Part shown: in pieces, positions 20,023-27,860 of the stretch
Numbering within the stretch: position 1 is the stretch's first letter
How the letters are laid out: every line of letters begins with the position of its first letter
From: Agromyces ramosus
Lineage (GTDB): Bacteria > Actinomycetota > Actinomycetes > Actinomycetales > Microbacteriaceae
Assembly (NCBI RefSeq): GCF_030817175.1
Contig: NZ_JAUSYY010000001.1
Span: 3,224,001 to 3,288,000 of the forward strand
DNA length: 64,000 nt
Direction of reading: 5' to 3'
Translations under genes and position numbers: made by a program
Notes under the pieces: model-generated
What the model was told of the DNA's origin: nothing
The model's input: only the letters and a program-made list of their open reading frames with translations
The model's database searches: none

Positions 20023-21270
20023 ATGGCCAGGATCGCCCTCGCGCTCGATCCCGAGACCGAGGATCGGTTGCTCGCCGACGTCGTCGAACACGGCCACACC
20101 GTCGTCGCACGACTCATCGGCTGGCGCGACCTCATCGAGAGCCTCGACGTGCTCGCACCGGAGGTCGTCGTGGTCGGCGCAGGGCGCGGCACCCTGAGTG
20201 CAGAGCTGCTCTCGTCGTGCGACGACCGGGGCATTCGGCTCATCGCGCTTGCCGGCGGTGACGGCGAACGGGCGCATGCCACCCAGCTCGGGCTTCATGA
20301 AGTGCTCGACCGTTCCGCGGGCTGGGCAGAGATCGAGACCCTCGTGAGCGGGGGCGTGCCCCTGCCGTCGCGAGTCGGCGAGTTCGAGGCTCGCGCCGCG
20401 CGCACTGACGCGGTCATCGCGGTGTGGGGCCCTGCCGGTGCGCCGGGGCGCACGACGCTCGCGATCAACGTCGCGGCCGAGATCGCGGCGGCAGGCCACA
20501 CCGTCGCGCTGGTCGACGCCGACCCGTACGGCGGTGCGGTGGCACCCTCACTCGGCCTCCTCGACGAAGCGCCCGGCTTCGCCTCGGCATGCCGGCTCGC
20601 CGGCGCCGACGCACTCGACCGTGCCGAGCTCGAACGCGTGGTGCAACGCTATTCGGCGCCGAGGGCGTCGTTCGACGTGTTCAGCGGCCTCGTCGGGCCG
20701 AGCCGGTGGCCGGAGCTCTCACGAGACCGCGTCGCTGCCGCGCTTGCGGCGATCCGCGGCTGGGTCGAGTACGTCGTCATCGACACCGGATTCAGCCTCG
20801 AGCACGACGAGGAGATCACGAGCGACCAGTTCGCGCCGCGGCGCAACGCCGCGACCTTCGCCTGCCTCGCGGCAGCCGACCGGGTGGTGGCGGTCGGGCT
20901 CGCCGACCCTGTCGGGCTCTCGAGGCTGCTCCGAGGGCACGGCGAGCTCGCCGACCTGATCGAGCCCGAGCGCATCGACGTGGTCGTCAACCGTGTGCGT
21001 ACGAGCGCGCTCGGCATCGATGCACACGGCCAGGTACGCCAGACGCTGCGGCGCTTCGCGGGCCTCGCCGACGCGACGCTGCTCCCGCACGACGGCAAGG
21101 CGGCCGATGCCGCGATCCTCACCGCCCGAACGCTGCGCGACGCGGCGCCACGCTCACCCCTGCGCGCTGCCGTTCGCGACTACGTGCACGAGTCCCTGAT
21201 TCCGGTTCCCGAAGCGGTCGCCCGCCGCAGCCTCGCCTTCCCGACCCTTCGACGGGCCGCCGCGAGCTGA
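20023..21270 (+). CDS. CpaE-like MinD/ParA-family ATPase
   Basis: A 415-residue protein. The N-terminal 120 residues resemble a degenerate receiver domain (VVVVGAGRGTLSAELLSSCDDRGIRLIAL), and a MinD/ParA-type ATPase follows from about residue 130. The deviant Walker A reads WGPAGAPGRTTLAIN: Arg stands where the invariant Lys before Thr-Thr is expected. The Asp of the A' motif is present (ALVDADPYGG). CpaE localises Flp pilus machinery at the pole in Caulobacter. Here it is paired only with a CpaB-like gene. Whether it hydrolyses ATP is open. Confidence 0.85.
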   Translation: MARIALALDPETEDRLLADVVEHGHTVVARLIGWRDLIESLDVLAPEVVVVGAGRGTLSAELLSSCDDRGIRLIALAGGDGERAHATQLGLHEVLDRSAGWAEIETLVSGGVPLPSRVGEFEARAARTDAVIAVWGPAGAPGRTTLAINVAAEIAAAGHTVALVDADPYGGAVAPSLGLLDEAPGFASACRLAGADALDRAELERVVQRYSAPRASFDVFSGLVGPSRWPELSRDRVAAALAAIRGWVEYVVIDTGFSLEHDEEITSDQFAPRRNAATFACLAAADRVVAVGLADPVGLSRLLRGHGELADLIEPERIDVVVNRVRTSALGIDAHGQVRQTLRRFAGLADATLLPHDGKAADAAILTARTLRDAAPRSPLRAAVRDYVHESLIPVPEAVARRSLAFPTLRRAAAS

Positions 21271-21285
21271 GCCACCGCCGCACAC

Positions 21286-21291
21286 TACGCT
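21286..21291 (+). promoter_or_regulatory. -10 element of leaderless pdtaS
   Basis: TACGCT, then exactly 6 bases to GTG 21298, with no ribosome binding site. Transcription probably starts on the start codon. Confidence 0.6.
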
Positions 21292-21297
21292 GGTTCT

Positions 21298-22791
21298 GTG
21301 TCGACCCTCAGTGATCTCGTCCTCGCCCAGGGCCGCAGCAGTCAGGCCGATGTCGACTGGCTGCACATGCTCGTCGGCGACCTGCAGCTGCTCGCCGACC
21401 TCGCGTTCGCCGACATCGTGCTGTGGGTGCCATCAGGTGACGACGGCTTCGTCGCCGTGGCCCATGCGCGACCATCGAGCGCGGCAACGCTGTTCTACCG
21501 CGACTTCGTCGGCCAGCAGATCAAGCCGCAGTGGCGCGACCTCGTCACGCAGGCATTCTCGAGCGCCCGCATCGTCGACTCCTCGGCACCCGATTGGTAC
21601 GAGGAGATGCCCACGCGCGTTCGCGCCGTGCCGGTGATGCGACGCCTCAGCTCGACGGGCACCCAACTCGCTCCCGAGCCCGTCGCCGTCATCACGAGGC
21701 ACACGAACCTCGGGGCACAGCGCACCCCCAGCCGGCAGGAGCTCACGTTCAACGAGTGCTCCGACGAGCTCTTCCAGATGATCGCCTCCGGCGACTTTCC
21801 CGATCTCGGCGCCCCGACCGGCCCGCGCCGCGGCGCCCCCCGCGCATCCGACGGGCTGATCCGCCTCGATGTCGACGGCACAACGACGTTCGCGAGCCCG
21901 AACGCGCTCTCCGCCTTCAACCGCATGGGCTTCGACGATGAGCTCGAGGGTGAATCGCTCGCCGAGGTCACCACGCGCCTCCTGAGCGGCAAGCTCGTCG
22001 TCGACGAGTCGCTGCCCCTCGTCGTCACCGGTCGAGCCCCGTGGCGCACCGACGTCGAGTCGCGCGGCGTCACGGTCTCGCTCCGCGCGATCCCGATCCG
22101 GCATCGGGGCGAGCGCATCGGCGCGATCGTGCTGAGCCGCGACGTCACCGAGCTGCGTCACCAGGAGCAGGAGCTCATCACCAAAGACGCAACCATCCGC
22201 GAGATCCACCACCGGGTGAAGAACAACCTGCAGACGGTCGCGTCACTGCTCCGCATCCAGGCGCGGCGCACGCACTCCGACGAGGCACGCGACGCCCTCA
22301 CGCAGGCGATGCGGCGGGTCGGTGCGATCGCGGTCGTGCACGACACGCTCTCCGAAGGACTCACGCAGAACGTCGACTTCGACGCGGTCTTCGATCGGGC
22401 GCTGCTGCTCGTGGCCGAAGTGGCGTCGGCGCACAACACCACCGCGCACCCGAAGCGTTCAGGCTCATTCGGCGTGCTCCCGAGCGAGTATGCGACGCCG
22501 CTCGCCCTCGCCCTCACCGAACTCGTGACCAACGCCGTCGAGCACGGCCTCGCCGGTCAGGAGGGCGATGTCGAGATCACCGCCGACCGCAGCGCGACCG
22601 CGCTCACGGTGCAGGTACGCGACACGGGCTCGGGTTTGCCCGAGGGCAAGGTCGGCGAGGGTCTCGGCACGCAGATCGTCCGCACCCTCATCCAGGGCGA
22701 ACTCGGCGGAACCATCGACTGGCACACCGTGGTCGGGCGCGGCACCGAAGTGACGATCGACGTGCCGCTGCGGTGGATCACGCCGGCTTAG
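21298..22791 (+). CDS. pdtaS: Sensor histidine kinase PdtaS
   Basis: A 497-residue soluble kinase of the HisKA_2 group. An N-terminal GAF domain (about 20-150, LADLAFADIVLWVPSGDDGFVA) and a PAS domain (about 180-290) precede the dimerisation helix EIHHRVKNNLQTVASLLRIQ, where the first or second His is the phospho-acceptor. The ATPase domain follows (ALTELVTNAVEHGL, GLGTQIVRTLI). In mycobacteria PdtaS signals to PdtaR, an ANTAR-type RNA-binding regulator, in nutrient and copper/NO responses. No pdtaR gene is in the window. Position next to whiB1 matches mycobacteria. Confidence 0.93.
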   Translation: MSTLSDLVLAQGRSSQADVDWLHMLVGDLQLLADLAFADIVLWVPSGDDGFVAVAHARPSSAATLFYRDFVGQQIKPQWRDLVTQAFSSARIVDSSAPDWYEEMPTRVRAVPVMRRLSSTGTQLAPEPVAVITRHTNLGAQRTPSRQELTFNECSDELFQMIASGDFPDLGAPTGPRRGAPRASDGLIRLDVDGTTTFASPNALSAFNRMGFDDELEGESLAEVTTRLLSGKLVVDESLPLVVTGRAPWRTDVESRGVTVSLRAIPIRHRGERIGAIVLSRDVTELRHQEQELITKDATIREIHHRVKNNLQTVASLLRIQARRTHSDEARDALTQAMRRVGAIAVVHDTLSEGLTQNVDFDAVFDRALLLVAEVASAHNTTAHPKRSGSFGVLPSEYATPLALALTELVTNAVEHGLAGQEGDVEITADRSATALTVQVRDTGSGLPEGKVGEGLGTQIVRTLIQGELGGTIDWHTVVGRGTEVTIDVPLRWITPA

Positions 22792-22837
22792 GCGGAGCCG
22801 ATGCCGCGAGGCATCCGGTGCGTCGTGAGAGTCGGCT

Positions 22838-23086
22838 CTATGAGGCGCGACGTGCGCGGGCTGCGCGGCGCTTGAGGGCGCGGCGCTCGTCTTCGCTGAG
22901 GCCACCCCACACGCCGGAGTCCTGACCGGTCTCGAGGGCGTACTGGAGGCAGATCTCCGTGACCGTGCAACGACCGCAGACGGCCTTCGCCTTCTCGATC
23001 TGGTCGACGGCGGGGCCGGTGTTGCCGACCGGGAAGAAGAGTTCCGGGTCTGCGGTGAGGCAGGCGGCCTTGTCGCGCCAATCCAT
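22838..23086 (-). CDS. whiB1: WhiB-family iron-sulfur regulator, WhiB1-like
   Basis: An 82-residue regulator with the four cluster ligands Cys9, Cys37, Cys40 and Cys46 and the GVWGG turn (about 58-62), followed by a basic C-terminal tail (RRALKRRAARARR) that contacts DNA. WhiB1 holds a 4Fe-4S cluster, binds the housekeeping sigma factor and responds to nitric oxide in mycobacteria, where it is essential. The text MDWRDKAAC...FFPVGNTGPA and neighbour pdtaS support WhiB1 rather than another paralogue. The ribosome binding site AAGGAG is well placed. Confidence 0.95.
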   Translation of the reverse strand: MDWRDKAACLTADPELFFPVGNTGPAVDQIEKAKAVCGRCTVTEICLQYALETGQDSGVWGGLSEDERRALKRRAARARRAS

Positions 23087-23201
23087 GGAGATGCTCCTTG
23101 CGGGGTGTTCTTCGATCGCAGACGCGCACGATTGCGCTTGCCGAATCCGGCTGCTGCAGGGGGAAAGCCGAATCTCGGGAAGTAGGATCAGTGACTGATC
23201 G

Positions 23202-23219
23202 GCTCACGTCCCTGTGAGC
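23202..23219. repeat. Inverted repeat GCTCAC-N6-GTGAGC upstream of whiB1
   Basis: Perfect 6-base arms around GTCCCT, in the 202-base space between divergent whiB1 and the membrane gene at 23289. It may be an operator. Its arms run in the order opposite to a CRP site. The rest of this space holds no recognisable gene. Confidence 0.4.
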
Positions 23220-23288
23220 ATCAACTCGGCCTCATAAATGGTCGCATAGCGGAGAGATCGAATCAATAGCCGTGCATGGGATAACGCT

Positions 23289-23762
23289 GTGAATCACCGC
23301 GACATCGAGGGCCCCGGCGCGGTCGCGGGCGACGCGTCCGGCGGCCGTCACGACGGAGGGGTTCGAGCAGCCCTCGCCACCGTCAGCATCGTGCTCGTGC
23401 TCGAGGCGCTCGCGGTCACCGGAGTCGCCATCTGGCTGATCGTCGACCTGTTCTCGCTGCAGCCGTCGTCGTATGCCACCGCGATCGCACTCATCGTGAT
23501 CGTGATGATCGGGGCGATCTGGATCGGCGCGACGGCGGTTGCGTCGTTCGCCCGGGCGCCGTGGTCCCGTGCCGCCGCGATCGTCTGGCAGGTGCTGCAG
23601 TTGTCGGTGGCGGTCGGTGCGTTCCAGGGCCTCTTCGCCCGCCCCGACCTTGGATGGGCGCTCCTCGTGCCGGCGATCACGGTCATCGGCCTGCTCCTCT
23701 GGACGCCCGTGCGCATCGCCTACGCGCGCCCCGAGGATCGCGCGCAGCCCGAACGCACCTGA
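23289..23762 (+). CDS. Small membrane protein of unknown function
   Basis: A 157-residue protein starting at GTG. It has a polar 25-residue N-terminus and four hydrophobic segments (about 28-52, 60-85, 95-115 and 120-140). No motif or catalytic residue is recognised. Small four-span proteins of this kind are common beside whiB1 in Microbacteriaceae. It converges on bcp, with a short GC palindrome (23772-23787) between the two stops that may act as a weak terminator. Confidence 0.7.
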   Translation: MNHRDIEGPGAVAGDASGGRHDGGVRAALATVSIVLVLEALAVTGVAIWLIVDLFSLQPSSYATAIALIVIVMIGAIWIGATAVASFARAPWSRAAAIVWQVLQLSVAVGAFQGLFARPDLGWALLVPAITVIGLLLWTPVRIAYARPEDRAQPERT

Positions 23763-23817
23763 GGCCGCCCGACGGCGCTGGCGCCGTGGATCAGCACGGC
23801 GCGAGCGCCTGCCGGAC

Positions 23818-24294
23818 TCAGGCGTCGAGGCCGAGATCGCGGCGTACGCGCGCGACGTGGCCGGTCGCCTTGACGTTGTAGAACGCCCGCTCGATGCGGC
23901 CGTCTTCGCCGATGACGAAGGTGGACCGGATCGAGCCGACGATGATGCGCCCGTAGAGCGACTTCTCGCCCCAAACGCCGTAGGCGTGCTGCACGTCGAG
24001 GTCGGGGTCGGCGAGGAGGGTGAAGTTCAGCCGGTCGCGCTCGGCGAAGCGCTTGAGCTTCCCCACGTCGTCTTTCGAGACGCCGAGCACCCGGATGCCG
24101 GCGCTTCGGAACGAGTTCAGGTTGTCGCGGAAGTCGCACGCCTCGGTCGTGCATCCCGGCGTCATCGCCTCGGGATAGAAGTAGAGCACGACCTTCGTGC
24201 CGCGCAGCGAGGAGAGGGTCACCGGAGTGCCGTCCTGGTCGTCGAGGGTGAAGTCGGGGGCGAGGTCCCCGGGGGCCAATCGTGCGTCGGTCAT
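23818..24294 (-). CDS. bcp: Thioredoxin-dependent thiol peroxidase (BCP/PrxQ type)
   Basis: A 158-residue peroxiredoxin that reduces hydrogen peroxide and organic peroxides using thioredoxin. The peroxidatic Cys48 and resolving Cys53 lie in the one-helix arrangement typical of atypical 2-Cys PrxQ (AMTPGCTTEACDFRD). Pro and Thr of the PxxxTxxC motif are present. The start at 24294 lies 6 bases after TAGCAT on the minus strand, so the transcript is probably leaderless. It is monocistronic and not preceded by a visible SigH-type promoter. Confidence 0.95.
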   Translation of the reverse strand: MTDARLAPGDLAPDFTLDDQDGTPVTLSSLRGTKVVLYFYPEAMTPGCTTEACDFRDNLNSFRSAGIRVLGVSKDDVGKLKRFAERDRLNFTLLADPDLDVQHAYGVWGEKSLYGRIIVGSIRSTFVIGEDGRIERAFYNVKATGHVARVRRDLGLDA

Positions 24295-24300
24295 GCTCCC

Positions 24301-24306
24301 ATGCTA
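24301..24306 (-). promoter_or_regulatory. -10 element of leaderless bcp
   Basis: TAGCAT on the minus strand, 6 bases before the ATG at 24294. Confidence 0.55.
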
Positions 24307-24355
24307 GGCAGCGAGGCTGGCAGCTCGCTCCGCGGGCCGGGGCGGTGCTCGTCGC

Positions 24356-25405
24356 TCAGGCGGCCGCGGCGAACGTGCTGAGCAGCCGTTGCAGTGAATC
24401 GAGCCTGGCACGACCCGTCTCACCCAGCTCACCGGCCTCGACCGCCTCCATCATCGCGCAGTCGGGTGCGTCGGGCAGGTGCGTGCACCCGCGCGGGCAG
24501 CGCTCGGCGATGCGCGCGAGGTCGGTGAAGGCGCCGAGGATGTTCTCCGGCTTCACGTGGCCGAGACCGAAGGAGCGCACACCTGGCGTGTCGATGACCC
24601 AGCCGGTGCCCGTCGCATCCTCCACGCGAAGCGAGATCGTCGACGAGGAGGTGTGCCGGCCACGACCGGTGACCTCGTTGACTCGTCCGATCGCGCGATG
24701 TGCGCTCGGGACCAGCGCGTTCACGAGGGTCGACTTGCCCACACCGGAATGGCCGACGAAGACGGTGCGATGCCCGATCAGGGCGGCGGTGATCTCCTCG
24801 AGCGGCATGCGGTCGGTGCTCGAGCGGATGACCGGCAACTCGAGCCCCGCGAAGTTCTCGAGGAACTCCGATGGATCGGCGAGGTCGGTCTTGGTGAGGC
24901 AGAGGATCGGGCGGATGCCGGCATCGAACGCCGCGACGAGGTAGCGGTCGACGAGGCGGATGCGCGGTTCGGGGTTCGCCGCCGCGACGACGATGAGCAT
25001 CTGGTCGGCGTTGGCCACGATGATGCGCTCGACCTCGTCGGTGTCGTCTGCGCTTCGGCGAAGGAGCGTCGAGCGCTCGCCGATGCGCACGATGCGCGCG
25101 AGGCTGCCGGGGTCACCGCTCGTGTCGCCGACGAGGTCGACGTGGTCGCCGGTGACGACCGACTTGCGGCGCAGCTCGCTTGCTCGCGCCGCGGTGATCG
25201 CCCGCTCGTCGGGAGTGCCCTCGTCGAGGAGCACCGCATAGCGTCCGCGATCGACGCCGAGCACGACCCCGGTGATGGCGTCGGCGTGATCGGGGCGCGT
25301 CTTGGTGCGCGGGCGACTTCCGCGGCGACTGGGCCGCACCCGCACCGCGGACTCGTCGAACTCGGACTCGTCGTCTTCGTCGTCGTCGGTGCTCCACCAG
25401 GTCAT
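24356..25405 (-). CDS. rsgA: Ribosome small subunit GTPase RsgA
   Basis: A 349-residue circularly permuted GTPase that checks 30S maturation. An acidic N-terminal tail precedes an OB-fold (about 45-115). The GTPase motifs come in permuted order: G4 CLTKTDL, then G1 GHSGVGKSTL, then G3 DTPGV. A C-terminal zinc-binding region has the pattern CPRGCTHLPDAPDC. The ATG overlaps the aroA stop codon (ATGA), so rsgA is coupled to aroA, an order seen widely in actinobacteria. Confidence 0.95.
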   Translation of the reverse strand: MTWWSTDDDEDDESEFDESAVRVRPSRRGSRPRTKTRPDHADAITGVVLGVDRGRYAVLLDEGTPDERAITAARASELRRKSVVTGDHVDLVGDTSGDPGSLARIVRIGERSTLLRRSADDTDEVERIIVANADQMLIVVAAANPEPRIRLVDRYLVAAFDAGIRPILCLTKTDLADPSEFLENFAGLELPVIRSSTDRMPLEEITAALIGHRTVFVGHSGVGKSTLVNALVPSAHRAIGRVNEVTGRGRHTSSSTISLRVEDATGTGWVIDTPGVRSFGLGHVKPENILGAFTDLARIAERCPRGCTHLPDAPDCAMMEAVEAGELGETGRARLDSLQRLLSTFAAAA

Positions 25406-26772
25406 GCGAGCATCCGCTCCCAGAGCTCCGTGAACTGCGGCAGGGTCTTGGCGGTCGAGGCGATGTCGTCGACGACCACGCCGGGCACGGCGAGGCCGAC
25501 GATGGCACCACTCGTGGCCATGCGGTGGTCGGCGTGCGCACGCCACGGCCCCGCCGACAGCGGCGACGGCTCGATGCGCAATCCGTCGTCGAGCTCGGTC
25601 ACCTTGCCCCCGAGGCCGTTGAGCTCGGCGGCGAGCGCGGCGAGCCGGTCGGTCTCGTGATGGCGGATGTGCCCGATGCCGCTGATCGTGCTCGGGGCGT
25701 CGGCCAGGGCGGCCAGGGCCACCAGGTTGGGTGCGAGCTCACCGGCCTCCGAGAGGTCGAGGTCGACGCCGCGGATGCCGCGGCCGCCGTCGGCGGTTCG
25801 CTCGGGTGCGTGCACCGTGAGGCGATCGGCGTCGCGCTCGACGCGCGCGCCGAAGCGGGGCAGCAGCTCGATGAGCTGGGCGCCGACCTGCGTGGTCTGT
25901 TCGGGCCATCCCGTGATGGTCACGGAGCCGCCCGCGACGAGTGCGGCGACGAGGAACGGCGCCGCGTTGGAGAGGTCTGGCTCGATGGCGACGTCGATCG
26001 CGCGGATCGGGCCGGGGGAGACCTGCCAGCGACCGGGTTCGGGGCTGCGCACCTCGACACCTCGCGCGCGGAGCGTCTCGATGGTCATCTCGATGTGCGG
26101 CAGGCTCGGGAGACGCTCGCCTGTGTGCGTGAGGTCGAGGCCGCGCTCGAACCGCGCCGCCGACAGGAGCAGGCCGGAGACGAACTGGCTCGACGCCGAC
26201 GCGTCGATCTCGATGGACCCGCCCTCGACCGCGCCGGTGCCGTGCACCGTGAACGGGAGGGTGCCCCGGCGGTCGTCATCGAGGTCGACACCGAGTGCGC
26301 GGAGGGCCTGGATGACGGCGGCCATCGGACGACGGCGCGCGGCCTCGTCGCCGTCGAACGTGGTGGGGCCGAGTGCGAGCGCCGCCACAGCCGGGAGGAA
26401 GCGCATGACCGTGCCGGCAAGGCCGCAGTCGATGGTCGTCGAGCCCAGGAGCTCGGTCGCGGGCGTGACCCTGAGGTCGGCACCGAAGCCGCCGGTGCCC
26501 GGCAGCGGATCGAAGCCGGTGCCGAGGGCGCGGAGCCCGTCGATCATGAGCTCGCTGTCGCGCGACCAGAGCGGGGCACGGAGCGTCGACCGGTCATCGG
26601 CGAGCGCGGCGAGCACGAGCTCGCGATTCGTGAGCGATTTCGAGCCCGGCAGCGCGAGCACGGCATCGAGCGGGGCCACGGCGACGGGCGCCCGCCATCC
26701 GTCGTCGGGCTCGGTCTGCCTGGCCTCGCCGTACGGATCGAACTCTGGTGCGGAATACCTCGAAATCTGCAT
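25402..26772 (-). CDS. aroA: 3-phosphoshikimate 1-carboxyvinyltransferase (EPSP synthase)
   Basis: A 456-residue enzyme that joins shikimate 3-phosphate and phosphoenolpyruvate, the sixth step of the chorismate pathway. Visible motifs are LPGSKSLTNRELVLAALAD near the N-terminus (phosphate and substrate binding), the GLAGTVMRFLPAVAAL loop (usually NAGTAMRF) and the C-terminal HADHRMATSGA block. The first 30 residues are an extra, poorly conserved extension. Its start codon (26770-26772) lies inside the SigH-type promoter that fires the other way. It overlaps rsgA by 4 bases. Confidence 0.96.
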   Translation of the reverse strand: MQISRYSAPEFDPYGEARQTEPDDGWRAPVAVAPLDAVLALPGSKSLTNRELVLAALADDRSTLRAPLWSRDSELMIDGLRALGTGFDPLPGTGGFGADLRVTPATELLGSTTIDCGLAGTVMRFLPAVAALALGPTTFDGDEAARRRPMAAVIQALRALGVDLDDDRRGTLPFTVHGTGAVEGGSIEIDASASSQFVSGLLLSAARFERGLDLTHTGERLPSLPHIEMTIETLRARGVEVRSPEPGRWQVSPGPIRAIDVAIEPDLSNAAPFLVAALVAGGSVTITGWPEQTTQVGAQLIELLPRFGARVERDADRLTVHAPERTADGGRGIRGVDLDLSEAGELAPNLVALAALADAPSTISGIGHIRHHETDRLAALAAELNGLGGKVTELDDGLRIEPSPLSAGPWRAHADHRMATSGAIVGLAVPGVVVDDIASTAKTLPQFTELWERMLA

Positions 26773-26777
26773 CGGTT
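26752..26777 (+). promoter_or_regulatory. SigH/SigR-type autoregulatory promoter
   Basis: GGAAT (26752-26756), an 18-base spacer and GTT (26775-26777) match the known consensus of actinobacterial SigR/SigH promoters. Predicted start is near 26784, about 35 bases before GTG 26819. It overlaps the beginning of aroA on the opposite strand. Confidence 0.75.
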
Positions 26778-26818
26778 ATCAACAGTAGCGTCAGGGGACG
26801 CAGAAGGAGATGGTGCGC

Positions 26819-27529
26819 GTGTCGCTTGCAGTGATCGAACGCCCGACGGTCGTCACGGTTGACGATCTAGGATGGCCGGTGATGACTCCCGACGAGACCG
26901 ACACCACGCCGACCGACCCCGGTTCGCCCGACGCGGGCCGACCGCTCGGCGAGCTCTTCGAAGAACAGGCACTGCCGTTCATCGACCAGCTCTACGCGGC
27001 GGCGCTGCGCATGACCAAGAACCCCGCCGACGCGCAAGACCTCGTGCAGGAGACGTTCGTCAAGGCCTTCGCCGCGTTCGCGCAGTTCAGGCAAGGCACG
27101 AACCTCAAGGCCTGGCTGTACCGGATCCTCACCAACACCTTCATCAACAGCTACCGCAAGAAGCAGCGCGAGCCGTACCAGGGCACGATCGACGACCTCG
27201 AGGACTGGCAGCTCGGCGGTGCCGAGTCGACGACTGCGAGGGCGAGCCGCTCGGCCGAGGCCGAGGCCATCGACCACCTGCCAGACAGTGCCGTGAAGGA
27301 CGCCCTGCAGGCGCTTCCCGAGGACTTCCGCCTCGCCGTGTACTTCGCCGACGTCGAGGGGTTCTCCTACCAGGAGATCGCCGACATGATGAACACCCCC
27401 ATCGGGACCGTGATGAGTCGCCTGCACCGTGGCAGGCGGCTGCTCCGCGAGTCCCTGGCCGACTATGCCCGCGAACAGGGATTCGCGGCGGGCGAGCCGG
27501 CGCCCCAACCCACCAGGAGTAAGCGATGA
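26819..27529 (+). CDS. sigH: RNA polymerase sigma factor SigH/SigR (ECF)
   Basis: An extracytoplasmic-function sigma factor for thiol-oxidative and heat stress. Region 2 ([27 protein letters not shown], quoted by its core [15 protein letters not shown]) and region 4 ([23 protein letters not shown] and [16 protein letters not shown]) are very close to mycobacterial SigH. Several starts are possible. GTG 26819 has AAGGAG 9 bases upstream; ATG 26810 abuts that site; ATG 26882 sits 8 bases after TAGGAT. The region may therefore encode a long and a short isoform. The anti-sigma gene overlaps by 4 bases. Confidence 0.94.
   Translation: MSLAVIERPTVVTVDDLGWPVMTPDETDTTPTDPGSPDAGRPLGELFEEQALPFIDQLYAAALRMTKNPADAQDLVQETFVKAFAAFAQFRQGTNLKAWLYRILTNTFINSYRKKQREPYQGTIDDLEDWQLGGAESTTARASRSAEAEAIDHLPDSAVKDALQALPEDFRLAVYFADVEGFSYQEIADMMNTPIGTVMSRLHRGRRLLRESLADYAREQGFAAGEPAPQPTRSKR
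26868..26873 (+). promoter_or_regulatory. -10 element for a short, leaderless SigH
   Basis: TAGGAT, 8 bases before ATG 26882. It would give a leaderless mRNA for a protein about 21 residues shorter than that from GTG 26819. Confidence 0.45.
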
Positions 27530-27783
27530 CCGACTGCGGTTGCGAGAAGGCGCGAGCCGAACTCGAAGAGTACCTGCATCACGAACTGCGCCGCGAGGAC
27601 GCGGCCGACATCCGTGAGCACATCGAACACTGCGCCGACTGCCAGGCGGAGCTCCGCGTGGGCGTGGCGATCACCGAGGTCGTGCAGCGGGCCTGTCGCG
27701 AGAGCGCGCCCGAAGAGCTGCGGCTCGTGGTGCTCGCGCGCATCCGCGACTTCCAGTCGGGTCACAGCGTTCTCGTCGACTGA
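27526..27783 (+). CDS. rshA: Zinc anti-sigma factor, RsrA/RshA type
   Basis: An 85-residue ZAS-family anti-sigma factor. The zinc/redox motif H-x3-C-x2-C is present (EHIEHCADC), with an additional Cys pair near the N-terminus (DCGCEKA). In the family these residues bind zinc when reduced and hold the sigma factor; disulfide stress forms a Cys-Cys bond and releases it. It overlaps sigH as ATGA, which ensures balanced synthesis. The protein is soluble, as expected for this class. No terminator with a convincing U-tract follows. Confidence 0.92.
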   Translation: MTDCGCEKARAELEEYLHHELRREDAADIREHIEHCADCQAELRVGVAITEVVQRACRESAPEELRLVVLARIRDFQSGHSVLVD

Positions 27784-27849
27784 CGAGCGGGTCGACCCGA
27801 GGCGCCGGACTCACCCAGGCGGTGGCGTCGCCGGGTGCCTCCGTCGGCG

Positions 27850-27855
27850 TACCGT
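27850..27855 (+). promoter_or_regulatory. -10 element of the MMPL gene
   Basis: TACCGT, 5 bases before GTG 27861 and 8 before ATG 27864, with no ribosome binding site; probably leaderless. Confidence 0.45.
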
Positions 27856-27860
27856 CGTAG

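Noticed and set aside
23185..23225. CRP-type site upstream of whiB1
   Set aside because: The GTGA...TCAC half-sites are separated by 9 bases instead of 6, and the perfect repeat nearby has the half-sites in reverse order.
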